This document shows positions 1 through 13,600 of a DNA stretch of 64,000 bases, piece by piece. The notes below the pieces were generated by a model, which did not search any database, was not told the DNA's origin, and saw nothing but the letters and a program-made list of their open reading frames with translations. A program made the translations under genes and the position numbers. Origin of the DNA: Numida meleagris (taxonomy: Eukaryota > Chordata > Aves > Galliformes > Numididae); the NCBI RefSeq assembly GCF_002078875.1, contig NC_034412.1:8017230-8081229 (forward strand). The letters are read 5' to 3'. Positions within the stretch are counted from its first letter, which is position 1. Each line of letters opens with the position of its first letter.

Positions 1-1821
1 TTTCTGGACTTCTTTTGGATGTGATACTTTGTGTGTTTTAAGCTCAGAATTTTTCCTTTCTCACGTTTCTGTATGAAAAAGCTGGGTAGCATGGAGATTA
101 TTTTACATAGCTTAAATTCATTGCACAAAAGGAGTTCTCTGGTTTCCTTTACTATTATTCATTTGCATTGCTAACGTTCAGCTCTTCTGGGAATAGAAGT
201 TTGCACCCTTGGGAGCACATTTTTTCTGAAATCACATCAGAACTATGTTTGTTAATTCACACCACACTGGAATTGTCTTTGCTAATTTACTGGGCTAACA
301 AACTGCATGTCTTTATGCAGAAGGAAAGAGAGAGAAGTGCGAACCATAAAGAACTGCTGCCTCAGAGCTGCTGTTGCCATAGAGCTTCTAATGAGGAAAA
401 AAACTGCAGCAAGGATTTCTTCTGCTGCTGAAGGTAAGATGAGGGCACAGCAAAGGCTGTAGGAGGGGGTGGGGAGGCAGAGGGAGGGAGAAGAGGAAGA
501 AAGTCTGCGTCCTTGCTGTCTAAAAAAGGAAATTCAGTCTCAATGTACACGAGCAGAACTGCTGGTGCAGAAGAACAAAGCTATCTCGGTTGTTTAGGGT
601 AGCAGGAGTGATGAGCAAGCAAGCGCATTCCCATGCTTTCAGGAGAAAATGCTGCAAAGAAGGGAGGAGAAGCATGGCTATCGTTTAGAAAATACTGCTG
701 CTTCAAGATACCTGCTTTTTGGCACCACTTTGGCATCAGTATTGTTCCCCAGGGTAAAGACAACTGTGAAAAAATCAGACAGATAAGCAGGAAGTAAAAT
801 TAGTGCTGAAAATTTTCAGCATACGCTTACGAATTCTGTCCATCTGTATTAAAATGTGTTACATTCAGCAGTGCAGTACTGTGAAGCCTTTCAAAATGCA
901 ACTGCAATTGTGGTGTGTTTTTTTTTTTTTTTTTTTTACAGTGAGATTGTTGTGATAAATTAATCCTTTATCAGTCTTTAATTCTGAATACAGAACTGAT
1001 ATCAGACCTGCTTTCTGTGGATTCTCTTGAACAGGGCAAGCTTTGTAGAATAAGGCTCTGCATGATCTTTGCAGAATTACCCACAAAATACTCATCCCAA
1101 AAGCTGTTGCCACTGTTTCTGTATGTCTGTTTTGTCGCATATTGCAACTTTTTGCTATCATTTTCCTGCTCATTCTCTGTCTCTTGGTACTGTGAGGTGA
1201 CTTAAGCCGTGTGCCCTGCCCAGCAAACCCAGCACACTTGCCATGTTTGTGCAGCAGGACCCTGTAGGGAACGAAACAACTTTTAGAAGGTGTACTAAAG
1301 GCAGTATCTTAGCTATGTTGATATTTCTCAACCACCTGTTTGATGTATTGAGCATGCTTGGATAGAACAGAATTGCAGTTTTCCTTTGCAATGTCTTAAT
1401 TTGCACTTCATCACCAGTTATCAGATGTTTGACCGTTTCTCCTGGAATTCTGTCTGAAGATTGGTGCAGAGGGAATTTTTCCAATTGCAGCCTGATAGCT
1501 CGATCGAGAGTCATCAGTACAGGCTATAAATAAAAGTATATTTGGGATTCTGAATGTTGTCAGCCTTACAGTCACTCACTATGACGTTGTTATTCCATGA
1601 GATTATAGCAGTTTTACGTGCCATTTCTGAGTTGTGAATTGCACTGGGATAAATATATTGATCGTGAGCATATCGGTTGCCATTTCAAAGATACATCATG
1701 AAGAAACAAATGTGTAAGTATATTTTTTAGGAGTTGGGCTCATCTTGTGAGTCACACTCGTTTTGTCTGCCTCGTGCACTGCAGATAGACTATCTGCAGA
1801 CTTTGGAACCACTCTTCTTAC

Positions 1822-2009
1822 CTACTGCAGTCCTCAGCGAAGTCAGTGCTTGATGACATCCTGTTAAGATTTGCATGGATCCCTTGAGCTAACACATAAA
1901 GATCAGGTCTTAATCCATGATTGAGGTAATCCTTGATAATACAAGCATTTAGTTCAGTGTCAGCAGGGGGTTGAGTCATTTTCTGCACCAAAGAGTTACT
2001 AGTATCTTG
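1822..2009 (-). other. Unidentified candidate coding exon
   Basis: On the minus strand, an acceptor-like TATTCTCTCCAG and a strong donor (AG|GTAAGA) bracket 188 bases open in one frame, encoding 62 residues including KDYLNHGLRPDLYVLAQG. The codon mix looks coding rather than random, but I do not recognise the protein, and its phase does not join cleanly to the other open stretch at 1392-1523. It could be an exon of the next gene downstream of KNG1, or chance. Confidence 0.25.
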
Positions 2010-4977
2010 CTGGAGAGAATACTTATGTATCTGAGTTCCACACACCGTTAGGCTGCGCATTTCAGAGAAGTTCGGTCAGTTTATGGATCACATTGTTTGG
2101 AGTTCTTCAGAGATCCAAGACGATACCTTAGTCAAGCATGACTCTATACAATAAACACCCCACATGGCAAAGGAAGGTGATGGCAGTGCCTTTGAATGGG
2201 ATACAGGCACTGTGGAACAATAACAGGTAATAAAGAAAGAAAATTGGCTTACTCATTCTGACAACCAGTGACAGCTCAAGAGGAGTGCAATCCTGCCCCA
2301 GAGAAACACTGCTCCTACAGCTGCTAACCCTTAAATGAGGGTGAAGAGGGGGTGGATCCAGGCTCCACCCTTTCCAGTCAGTTAGGTGCATTGTTTGCCC
2401 CTGAGCTCCATGGGTTAGCCCTGCCTTCTCACCTGGTGCTCGGCCACTGGTTCAGGCTTTGACCTGGCAATTCCACTGCATCCCTTATATAGAGTGACTG
2501 TCCAAGGAGGAATGAATGATCCTCAAGTAGTCTGAAATTTAGTTGCCTTAGATAAATATTTGGTGGAGAGTTATTGCTGCAGACTTAGATCAACTTAATG
2601 TGATTCTACATTTACAAAAACAGATAGCTAGAAGTACTCGCATTGCTAACTGACAGATTATTCTCAGATGTTGTGGGTAAGCATCTTTTGCATAAAGTAT
2701 GTATATTTGTTTTATTCCAATTGATGGTGTGTAAGTGCGTGTTTATCCTGGAAAAGTGAAGGCCTACTGTAGTGCTGATACAGAAACATCTTGGCTAATG
2801 GACTGTCTGGTGTGTGAAATGGAATGCAGATGCTTTATGACCTTCAGATCAAAGCTACGCTGTGCTAGGCTGTGTAGACTGCAACCATCATGTCTATGAG
2901 CTTTTGTGGAAGTTTCAGAGGTGTTATGGTTGTCTTATGGTGGAAAAGGGACTTTATCTAAAGCTAGCCTAAACAAAGGAGTTTATAAATCTGTTAATCT
3001 GTCCATGTGTTTGTATGGAGCTCTGAAGAAAGAGGAGCTCTTGTACTTCATGCTTGTTTTTTCTTCTTCAATCTGGGTTATATTGTGGAATTGTTTAAGA
3101 AAAGAAGGAAGTATGGCAAAACATTGCCCAGAACACCGTAGTCTCTGCATTTGGGCCAGGGAAAAAAAGCCAAAGAAGCCACGAGAGTTGCTGTGATTAT
3201 TGTCAGGATCTGCACCAGTTCCCCGAACTTCTCAAATGTAAGAGTTATTTTAAGGGTTAATGTTGCCCAGAATCACTTTTTTTTTTTTCCTGCCTGCCAG
3301 GAGGTGCTGCACTACCCAGTGTCCAGTTCTGTCTCCTTCAAGTAGTATAATTCTTCTACACCATGGGCACTGACGGAGTGCTCTAAGGCTTGATTTGTAG
3401 AAATGCAGAACAGCCATTTAAAGCTAGTTAGCAGCACTGGCTTCTCAGCACAGTTTTGGAATCAGGCCTCTATGCTCAAGTGAGGTTTTCCAGTTTAGCT
3501 GTCATAAAGCTGTTTAAACCATCACTCTGAATTCACCTAGACACCTAGAACTGATTTATTTTTTTTTTCTTCAGGAAGTATTTTGTCAATACTGGATTGA
3601 TTCCAGGGAAGTTGGAATCAATATCCCTTTATTATTATTATTATTCACTGCGACTCACTTTGAACTGAAAGAGCAAGATAGGTAGTATACAATGTGAAAA
3701 CAGTGGTTTAATGCCTCATATCCAAATTGCAGATCAGCAATATTGGAATTTGTGGCAGAAGGGGTCAGAAAATTGGGTTTCTGTGATCTTTGTTATTATG
3801 CACTGAGAAGAGTTGCTCCTTTGGAGCTTACGTTCAGGTTTCCGCTGAGCAGCAGATTGAAACCAGTTCAGTAGCCCCAGTAATTACAGTACTCATTGTC
3901 ACAAGATGCCTTACCCAGTTAGGAAAACTTTCACTCTTTCCTACTTGAAGCAGCCCTCCTCCTACTTCGGAATGCAATAAAAACATTATTATTAGCCACA
4001 TTTTACCAACCCAACTTCTTTTAGTGCTTGAATAAAACAGTGGAAACTGAATTGCACAAATGGAGTTTGGAAACACAGTGAAATCTGGAGTTGTGTGTGA
4101 GCAGCTGGTCGTGGAATTGGAAATTTGTTTCCATTGTTTTTAAGAATATTTGAGGAATCTGAATATTGTATTTTGTATGTCTCTGTCTACATATCAGTGG
4201 CCATGCAGCGTTGCCATTTCGAGTTCTGTAGCCACTTAGGCCTATTTTATCCTCAGAGCTGTGATTCCCGAATTGAGAGCAATTATCTTGATGGCTAATA
4301 GGCTTCAGAAAACAAGGAAATAAGTAGGTTCTTACATCTCATAAAATTCCAGTGTCTGCTGTTAGTTCTCCCCATTTTCTGTTGTCAGGTGCCTGCAGAG
4401 CTCTCTGCGTGGCTAGTTACACTATGGGAACATAGCATTAGGAGATGACTGGAATTATGTAGTGTGACTAAAAGGTTGTGTCTGAATTATAACAAACACC
4501 CAGCAGGCTACCCGTAGCAAAGCTGAGGAGTTTTTTGCACGTCAGTTAAAATATGTATTTAGTCTCATTGCCACAGATGGAATGAACAAGAGAGAAAGGA
4601 GCACGTTAAATCCAGACAGTAACAAAATGGCCATCAGGTGGCCCTTGTTCTCAGCAGCATGAGGAGCAGAGGTTTAATTCAGACATATTTTCATGCCCCA
4701 GACCACCAGTTCCAATCATCTGTGTGAGCCAGAATGCTTTTTTTGTTTGTTTTTTTCCTGAGGTAGGACTTGCTATTATTTTTCGTATTCACTTACAGCT
4801 TTCTTTATACGCCTTGCACATAATAAGTAACTGGCAAACTCTTTATGCTCTGTTGGTAGAGCTTAGCATTTAATACAGGTTGCACAAATGTGGTGTTACT
4901 GATACAAAAGGCACGCTAAATGTTAAGCCTGCTAAACCTTTCCTGGCAATCACGAAACCCTAATTTGGAGATAGTAT

Positions 4978-5147
4978 TTGGGGATCGGCGGTTTAGCTGC
5001 AGCAGAAAATCTGCCATCTGCTGGCCGAGGGGGAAAACTACTCGTTCAGCGTTGAGATGCGCCGGGAGGAGTGCTCGAGTGGCTCCAAGGGGAGGGGAAA
5101 CTGGCAGCTCGGTGGAGCTTTTCAGCAGCAGTTCTGTTTCAGAGCAG
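4978..5147 (+). other. Small CpG-rich patch ending in a splice-donor consensus
   Basis: About nine CpG dinucleotides in 170 bases, in otherwise CpG-poor sequence, followed directly by CAG|GTGAGTAG at 5145. This could be the first exon and promoter of an unannotated plus-strand transcript, or a repeat remnant. Confidence 0.25.
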
Positions 5148-7198
5148 GTGAGTAGTTTTCTGACAGCGTGTTTGTCCATCAGGAAGTACTGCTCTGCTAT
5201 AATTAAAACTTTCTGTGGGAGCACGTCAATGAGAAATTGAAATGTTCCATTCTAAAAATGTCAGAACATACTGTTTAAAAATGTTTTTGTCCAGCATGAT
5301 GTTTTTTTTTTTTTAAAGCAATCATTTCTGTACGCTATAAAAGCATTCAGTCAAAACTGCAATCGACGACTTTGTATGAAGAACTGGTAAAACCTCACAT
5401 AACCACTCTAGCACATCCCAAGTTCAAAGCAGTGAGAAGTGTAGGAGTACTGGCTGTCACTGCTCTGCTCTGACTGCTTGCTCTCTGCCTCACTGCTTGT
5501 GCTGTGCAGGTGTGCCCTGTAAGGACAATCTGGCAAGGCTCTGCCTGTCTCCTCATTCAGATGAGGCACATCAGGGATGGAAGGAAGCTTCGTTTTTCTT
5601 GTCTTCCTGTCTTTATTTCTCTTGCTGCAATTTTTCATGTTTTTCTTAAATTGCGATAGCAATTTAAAGAAAAACTGTTCTGAACTTAGACTTATACACA
5701 AAGAACTCCCAGTTATGCCCAGAATCATACTGCTCAATATCCAGGGGGGAGAAGGAATCAAGCAACTAAACATAACTCTTAAGACTTTCCTTTGTATAGC
5801 TTTGTGTGATCAGTACTTGTCATGTGCTAAAAGGAAAATATAGACTTTGCATTTTATCCTGCAAGGAAAGCAATGAACAAAAACATTCCAGGATCTGATT
5901 AGCAATAGATCCGAGAGTTGTTATCTTTATATGTTTCCTTATGGTGGGGCTCTAGCTAAGTTGGATTTCTTTAAGACTGCTAAATTTGCTTTCAGAAAGG
6001 ACAGCGTTTCTGATTATATAACATCAATCATGACAAATAATGAATACACATCTGTATGATGGCCAATCAAACTGTGCTAAAGAAATGCTTAGATTCATGT
6101 AACCAAGCTGAATTTATATTCAAAGAGATATTTTCTAATTGTGGATTTCATGGCTTAAATACCATTTTAATGTGACCTTTAATGCAATTTAAAAAAAAAA
6201 AAAAGAAAAAGAAAAAAAGATTGTGCATGCAAAATTGTACTGATTCTTCCTCATGGTGGGTTATCAGCCTTGCAGAGTTCTGTGGGTCCCTGTGCGGCTG
6301 CCTGCCATGCAGGCTAGGAGCGTGCCCAGCGCGGAACATTGATCACATCCGTAGAATCCAGGCACAGGAGAAGGGAAGAGTGCTGGGGACTGTTTAGATT
6401 CAGAAAGTCTGAGTTCAGTTCTGTGATTTGTAGGGGCTGCCCTGTCATGGTTTGAAATACCCTAATGCAGAGGTCTTTTTTTCCTTTTTTTTTTTTTTTC
6501 TTCCTCCCTTCCCTCCACCTCCTAGTTCCATCTCCTGTCCTTTTCTTCATTGGCACTGTTACCACCATCAGTCACTTGTCCCTTCCGTTCACTCTGTTTC
6601 CATCCTTGCCACTAAGTTGCTGCTTGCTTTTGTTTTCTTTCCCCCTTTGTTGCAGCAAAGCTTTACCATTTGTAGCACCTGATCTTTTCAGTAACTTTGT
6701 GTGAAAGGATAGTGGTTCTAGCAGGTGAACTGATTTAGCATTACACCATTTATTTGTGTATTTATTGTGGTGTGTTTTTCCAGCTGAATGAGTTAGCAGA
6801 TCCACATAGGGTGAAACTGTTTTTATTTGCTGGAAATACTGGCTGGATGTATTCCACCATAAACTCAAGTTTTGATAGATACACGGAATACAAAATTCAA
6901 CCCAATCTCTGAATTAAACACAGTCTTAGAATGGAAGAGGGTAGACAAACATTGGGTAACTTAAGTGTTTGCTGTTCTGTCATCTAATCTGTAATGTTTG
7001 TGCACCTCTGCCCATGAAAATCTCTGTCATCAGAACTCTGCTGTGTAGTTAACATACTGTGCAAAGAGAATAACTGAGCTGCATTATTTAGTGTTTTCTG
7101 AGCTCTCCTTGTTATCTGATTCAACAGAATAGGCTGCTAATGATAGACTGGTGTCAATGTTAATTGGAGTCAAGAAACTGGCAAGTAAAAGAGGTTCC

Positions 7199-7209
7199 TT
7201 TATTTTATT
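7199..7209 (-). terminator. KNG1: Candidate KNG1 polyadenylation signals
   Basis: On the minus strand two overlapping AATAAA hexamers lie about 485-490 bases after the KNG1 stop codon. No nearer AATAAA was seen. Use is inferred from position only. Confidence 0.45.
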
Positions 7210-7691
7210 TTCTTCTTCAAAAGATTCACTCCAGGAAATTAGAGATATATAATTTCAGATATCTAAGAAAGGCATCCTTGCTCTATATTGGCTTACTTTG
7301 CCTTATGCATATTTGGTTGAAATTCTTCATGTAATCTGCAAAATTCTTTGTTTTTTTAAACGTAACATAGTGAAATCTGGTGCAGTGGTTCACTGTGTGC
7401 TCATAGCGACATGGGGCAGATGAGATGGTCATGACTGAAACTTTGGAAACAGAAAGCTGTTGACTTGCCTGGTCCTTTTACTGGACAGCTTCTGAACCAT
7501 TGGTGCCATGTCTGATTTACATTTTTGCCAAATGTGCAAAAGTTGTGCAGACACAGAGTACTGTTGACCTACCTGAGCGTTCTGGCTAACTGAATAGGAA
7601 CTTTTGCCTCTTAGACCACGTACATTTCAAAAGGCAGAACTTTTCTGGTTTTCTCTGTAGGGCTTCTGGAGAGGATCCTACGATGCTTGGA

Positions 7692-10600
7692 TTATTGTAA
7701 TGCATCTGCAAGATCAAAGCTCATCTCTTCATTTTCGGGAGGTGGTGGGTTTTCTGTTGTAAAATCGATGTTTTCTGCAGCAGAAGGCAAGAGATCCTCA
7801 TTTGTGAATTCTCTGGGAAGGCTGGGGGGAATGGGCAGGACCATAATTGGTTTCCAAGGTTTTCCAGGACACTTGGGGAGAGGAGATTTTGTGTGATCTG
7901 GCGACCCATTAAATAAAGAGGTATCAGGAAGATTTACTGGTTCTGTAGGAGTACTGCTTTCTGTCCTTGCAACCTCTGGATTAACGAGCTCCGATTCTGT
8001 TTCAGCAGTGGATGACGGGCGGTTTTCTTTGTGACCAAAACCCCTTTCAGTGGATTCCTCAGAAGATTCAGATTCGTGATGTTTATGTTTACCATTTTTA
8101 CCATGTTTTTGATGTCCACACCTATGGCCGATTCTGTGCCCACAATCAATTTCCTGCCGGTGCCTTTTGGCAGATTCGTGATCCTTTTTCGATCCGTGCC
8201 TATGTCCATGCCTGTGTTTATGCCCAGGTTCACCTTCGCCATCTGGTCCCTGTCTATCATCTCTTCTTATTTCTTCACCAGCTGTTTGACTTTCTCCTTC
8301 ATTTTTATCGGAGGATGGAATTTCATCTTCCTGGGGTAATAAGGCAAAGCTTCGTAAAGGAGTGAATCCTGGAGGCCTTCTCACCATTGCAGTCTGAAAA
8401 AACAATGCAGTAATAGCTGTATTTGTTACGTGTATGAGATCAATAGCTTCAGATTTGGCAACATCAAAACCTCATTGCAATATATGGGTCAATTATTAAA
8501 GATATGTTACCAGATTTTCAAAGCAAAGCTAATAATCTGTCTCTAATGAGCGTGAAAACAAATGTCCTCTGCAATAACTCTGGAGTATTTTAGCAGCTGT
8601 ATTTTAAAAGAGCAATATATCACTGAAATTCTGCCAGTTAACATGGGGGTGAAACTACAGAGAGGAACGTATGTATTTGTTTTAATTTATGAACAATACG
8701 GTTCATTTCTAGGACTAATTGTCCCTGCTCTTGCTAGAGCATAGCGTTCTGATATACAAAAACAATTCATACTGAAGTTTGACACATCTCTGGATAGTCT
8801 CAGTGCAGGAATATGCCCTAGATCTGGATGGATTTGTCATACGAAATGTAACTATTCAATTTTCAATTTCTTCATTTGACATATTTATTTCATAGGACTG
8901 TTTAGAAATAGTACAAAGGGGTTAATGCTGATACTATAAAAATGTTTGATTGTTATTGAGAAATCTCTATTCCCCCATCAGTGTTCCACTCGAAAGTAAA
9001 GATTGAATGCCTGACGTACAGTCCTGTGAAAAATTAGGTGTCATTTATCTCAACTGTAGTGCCTGATCCTTACCTAACTGCAAATCAGGGCTCTTCAGGT
9101 TGGAGCTAAATTTGAAAATTGTCATGGATACAATGTTTTAATGGTGACAAAAGGGAGAGCTATTTATTAGTTGATACAGAAAGAACGAATAGATAATTAT
9201 GAAGGTGCTGAGCTTAGTAAAGTTGCTTAATGTGAATGGAGGTTAATCAATCTCACTTTATTCACTGTATCTTCATTTCTTGACTGGGGAGCATGAGAAT
9301 CTCTGGATTTATTAAAAACAACAACAAAAACAACCCAAACTAACAACCTGCAATCATCAGAATTATAATCAGAACTAAAAAAGTTCTGATAACAAATATA
9401 TATATATATATATTGCATTCTGAAGCTCTCAGACTTGGGGGCTAGCTAGTAGTGGATCTGGGCAGGGATCTTCCTGCAGAGACTGATGACTCATGGCAGA
9501 AGGAAATCTAATGTGAAAAGATTCACAGATGCTTTTGAAATCTGCATGTCTGTTGGGTGTAATTATTGCATTGCCAAATAGATTTTTGTCTCATTTTTTT
9601 AAACTTAGTATAAATACTAATTCGAAGGAGCTGATGGGGCTTAATACTTCAGAACTTAAGTGGTAATGCAAATGAGCAGTCAACAGGCAGAATGTTGTCT
9701 CTGTCCTGTTGGTTTTCCTTGTGTTTCTGTAATCGCTGTTATCCATTGCTTCATGTTGCAGCAAAATTGCCTTTGGTGTAGCAAATTGCTGAGGTTAGAA
9801 TGTGAGGAGTGTGGCATTACTGAGGTCTTAAAAGAACAGCGTGTTCCTTTATTTTTGGTACAACGAATGGGATCACTGGGAATGGATAAAGAAATTAATG
9901 TATGCCTTCACTTATGATCATAGAACGGCTTGGGTTGGAAGGGACCTCAAAGATCATCTAGCTCCAAACCTGCTGCTGTAGCCAGGGCTCCCAACCACAA
10001 GATCAGGCTGCCCAGGGCCGCATCCAGCCTGGCCTTGAATACCTCCAGGAATAGGGCAGCCACAGCTTTTCTGGGCAGCCAGTGCCTCACCACCCTTGGA
10101 AAAATTTCCCCCTTACATTTAATCTAAATCTCCTCTCTTTTATCATAGAATTGTTTGGGTTGGAAAGGAGCTTTAAAAGCCGTCTGGCCCAACTCCCTGC
10201 AATGAGCAGGGTCACCTACAGCTCCATCAGGTGCTCAGAGCCCCTTCCAGCCTGACCTTGGGTGTCTCTAGGGATGGGGCCTTCACCACCTCTCTGAGCA
10301 ACCTGTGCCAGTGTCTCTCCACCCTTCTTGTATACTTTTTTTTTTTTCTTGTATCCAGTCTGATCCTCCCCTGATGATGATGGGTAATGAAGAAAAGTCA
10401 TCGTACCATTGGCTGGTAATCAGAGCAGTTAACCTGGGGGAGGATTTTGTTCTCCCATGGGACCACATAAATTTTTGCATCGCAGCGCCGTGGTAGCTGT
10501 TGATAAAAACATCAAAAACAGCATGTTAAGGCAAGAAAATCAAATAACGTGTATGAGTTGTGCACAAAAAAGAATTTGCATTTTAATAATACTTTTAAAT

Positions 10601-13600
10601 ACTTGGAGTTTTATTGAATATGTATGAAATGAGTCTTAGTGATGGAGAAGTCTATACTGGGACAAATCACTGCTTAGCTTTCTGACCTCATAGGATGCCT
10701 TTGTGAACACTGTACTGCAGCTTTGAATTGGATGTTGGGTTTGTGTCCAGCACTTTTGGAGCACTGTTTAATCTTCATGGCATTCCTAACAAATATTGCT
10801 TGCTAATCATATTACCCCTACCAGAGATCGGGAAATTGAGAGAGTGGGAGGCCTTTCTTATTTTTCTAGGTAATGCCAGCTGCACTAACAGCTTTTAGCT
10901 CTTGGAGGTAAGCACTGTTCATATGGTGGGAAGAAGGAGTGAAAATGAAGAACCTTCTCTTTCCCAGCAGCTCCCTCATCAATGGTTTCTGGCTCTATCA
11001 GCATTGCTTTCCAGTGTCTGGAACAGATTTTCCCAGTATCAGCAGCATGTACTTCAGAAGCATAATTCCTATGCGCACCGGGAACATGAAAATCTCCTAC
11101 TTTCCTTGACAGAAAGAGCAAACAGATTCAGGAGCATTGCCATCATTTCACATTACAGCCACCTCCTTTCTTTGATTCTGTATTATCAGAGTAAAGTCCC
11201 TTTTGCTTTGCAGTGGGCACCAAGATACCACAGTTGAAGTGACTCAGTTTAAGCTTCTTCTTTTACTGCCATTGTCACTGGTTTGAGGTTACAAACACTG
11301 GAAGGTGTTGCTGAAGCAAAAATAACAGAAATCAGGATCAAATGTGAGTTTACTTGTGTGTTTCAGGTTGCAAAGGAGTTACCCATTAGAAACATTACCA
11401 TTGGCAACATCATCATTACTTACACTGTCTGTTGTGGCTTTACAGTCCTCGTTAAGCTTTTCAATCTCTTTCTTTGAGCAGTTTGTCTTCTGGATGAAAA
11501 ATATTAGATGGTAGTTTTGTCCTGCAACCACCTGAAAAATTAGCAAGAAGGCTTTCTGTGATAAAGACATTTTTATTGAAAAGGGTTCAGAGACAGAGAT
11601 GGTTTTCTACGAGCTTATACTACAGGCTCATATGACTTACAGTCTACAAGTGACCCCTGAGGGAATGTATGTTAAGAACAATATTAAAATGTTTGACAGA
11701 AAACCTATCTGCTTCTAATCAACTTACTTATTTATTCCTGTTCCCATTCTCAGAAATTCCAGCATAGAAACTGAAGGAGACAGAAAGGTCAGGAAAACAG
11801 GTCTACAGTTTTGGCTTTGTTTTATTGGATGCCTGTCATAATTTAATTAATACCAAATGAAATTGTTAGAGACACCACTGTAGGGAGCCAAATATGATGT
11901 AAGAAGAGTTGAATGTGAGTAAAATGAAGTGTGTGGTGAGCAGGCTCAGTTGAAAATGAGCGTATTTGCCAAATGTATTAAGGAGGGGAACTGCTTTGGT
12001 TGAAGAATGCGCCTGGTACAAGTTCTCTTAGTATTTTTACAGAGCCCAAGATAATGTATCTTGCTTCAGAAACAGGAAAATACATGAAATTCTTTAAGTC
12101 TATTTTTAAAAAGCGTGTACGCTGATATTAATCATGAGATAAAAGTGAGAAAAAAGTTTAAAAGATGAAGAAGCATGGTTACTGTTAGTAAGATAATATG
12201 AGCTGATCAGAAAACCTTTTGTGCGCTCTGCATTATCCAGTGGTACCCTTGTGCTCATGAGAAGTTCCCAACACAGCATTTTCTGAACAACTCCCTTGCT
12301 TTATTTTCAGTTCTTTCCATTAGAGCTTACAGCTACTGTAGAGTAGATAACATTTAAAATAATTTACAGAGTATTGGTGTAGTAGATCAAGTGGGTAGTT
12401 CTACCTCATAAATCTTCTCTACTTTTGAAAGTCTATGGAATGTTAGAAAGGCTGGTTAAAAAGTGGGGTAGAGACCATTAACGATGGTTATTTTTAAGGA
12501 GAATCAGTTTTAAAAGGAAAAGTAATTCTCAACCTGAACTGTCGCTGATTCTATTTCTGCAGCTTTATAGAAGAAGTCGTCATTGGTCTCTAAATTATAC
12601 TTTTCCACAGAAACCTTCAGTAGTTCCTTCACTTCTGCGCTGTCAGTTGGGATAGGACTTGGACAACCAGGACAAATGCGAGTGGGAGGATTGACCACTT
12701 CTACAGCTGAAAGAAACCAGCAGATTTCAGATGTAAGGTTTCGGTATAGGTATCGCTAGGGAAAACCAGTTATTTATAAACCCCTGCCTTCTGGCACACT
12801 TCCAATTCGAGTCTATCAAATTAAACCAAAATATCTTTGCATTTCATATGATCAGCATTTTTATACCTTGGTTATCTAAAAGAGCACTGCATCAGCGTCT
12901 AGTGTTGCATTGGATATGTACTGTATGGATATATACTACAATTCTCTCACAAAAACAAGAATTGAATGTACTGACTGTGGATAGGTAGCAAATAAAGGCA
13001 GGGAAGGCATTTGTTGAAGAAAAACAAGCGAGCATGCAGCACTTACTACATCTACATACATGGAGTAATACTGTACTCCCTGTCCTAAAGCTGTGAAATT
13101 GTCATAATGTGTCTCCAAATAGATGACTGCAGGAAACATTAATAAGAAAGCAATTTGTGGATTTGATTGTAATGAACTTATAAATCATAAGTTGCTTACT
13201 TTCCAGGACAAAAATACACTGCATTTTGATATATTAGAAGATTAACTATGCAATATGAAATAAACAATAGTATTGATAGCTGAGTTACCAGTTTTGGCCT
13301 TTGTCTCCTTTGCCTTTCAAAAGAAAAAAATAGAGCATTTGAAATATTTATAAGTGGAAAAAAACTCTACAGTAAGACTTCATTAAGAGGCAGTGCAGCT
13401 TTTATCTTGAAATAATTGCTTTATCTTGTTATTATCAGTTCTCATCTCTTGGATTTTTATCTTACCCATTATTTTATGGTTGTAAAAAACATTAAAATTG
13501 CAGAACTTTCAGAACTGATAGTGCTAATTACATACCTGGAAATTTGCACTCGCTTTCAATATCTACAATCTCTTCCCGATGATTTTGGAATGCTTTGGCG

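Larger units (their letters stand above)
1..7198. other. Region downstream of KNG1, no identified gene
   Basis: No recognisable protein domain, RNA gene or CR1 copy. It holds T/A runs (918-939, 6190-6222, 6478-6500), an ATT microsatellite (3632-3646), a CpG-rich patch (4978-5147) and three minus-strand open frames of unknown status (1392-1523, 1822-2009, 5408-5690). In mammals the next gene on this side is EIF4A2; no EIF4A2 exon was seen. Confidence 0.6.

Noticed and set aside
6182..6568. Lysine-rich or phenylalanine-rich open frames around poly-A and poly-T tracts
   Set aside because: They are translations of homopolymer runs.
1..7198. EIF4A2, the mammalian neighbour downstream of KNG1
   Set aside because: No DEAD-box helicase motifs were seen in any open frame here; the gene may lie further left.
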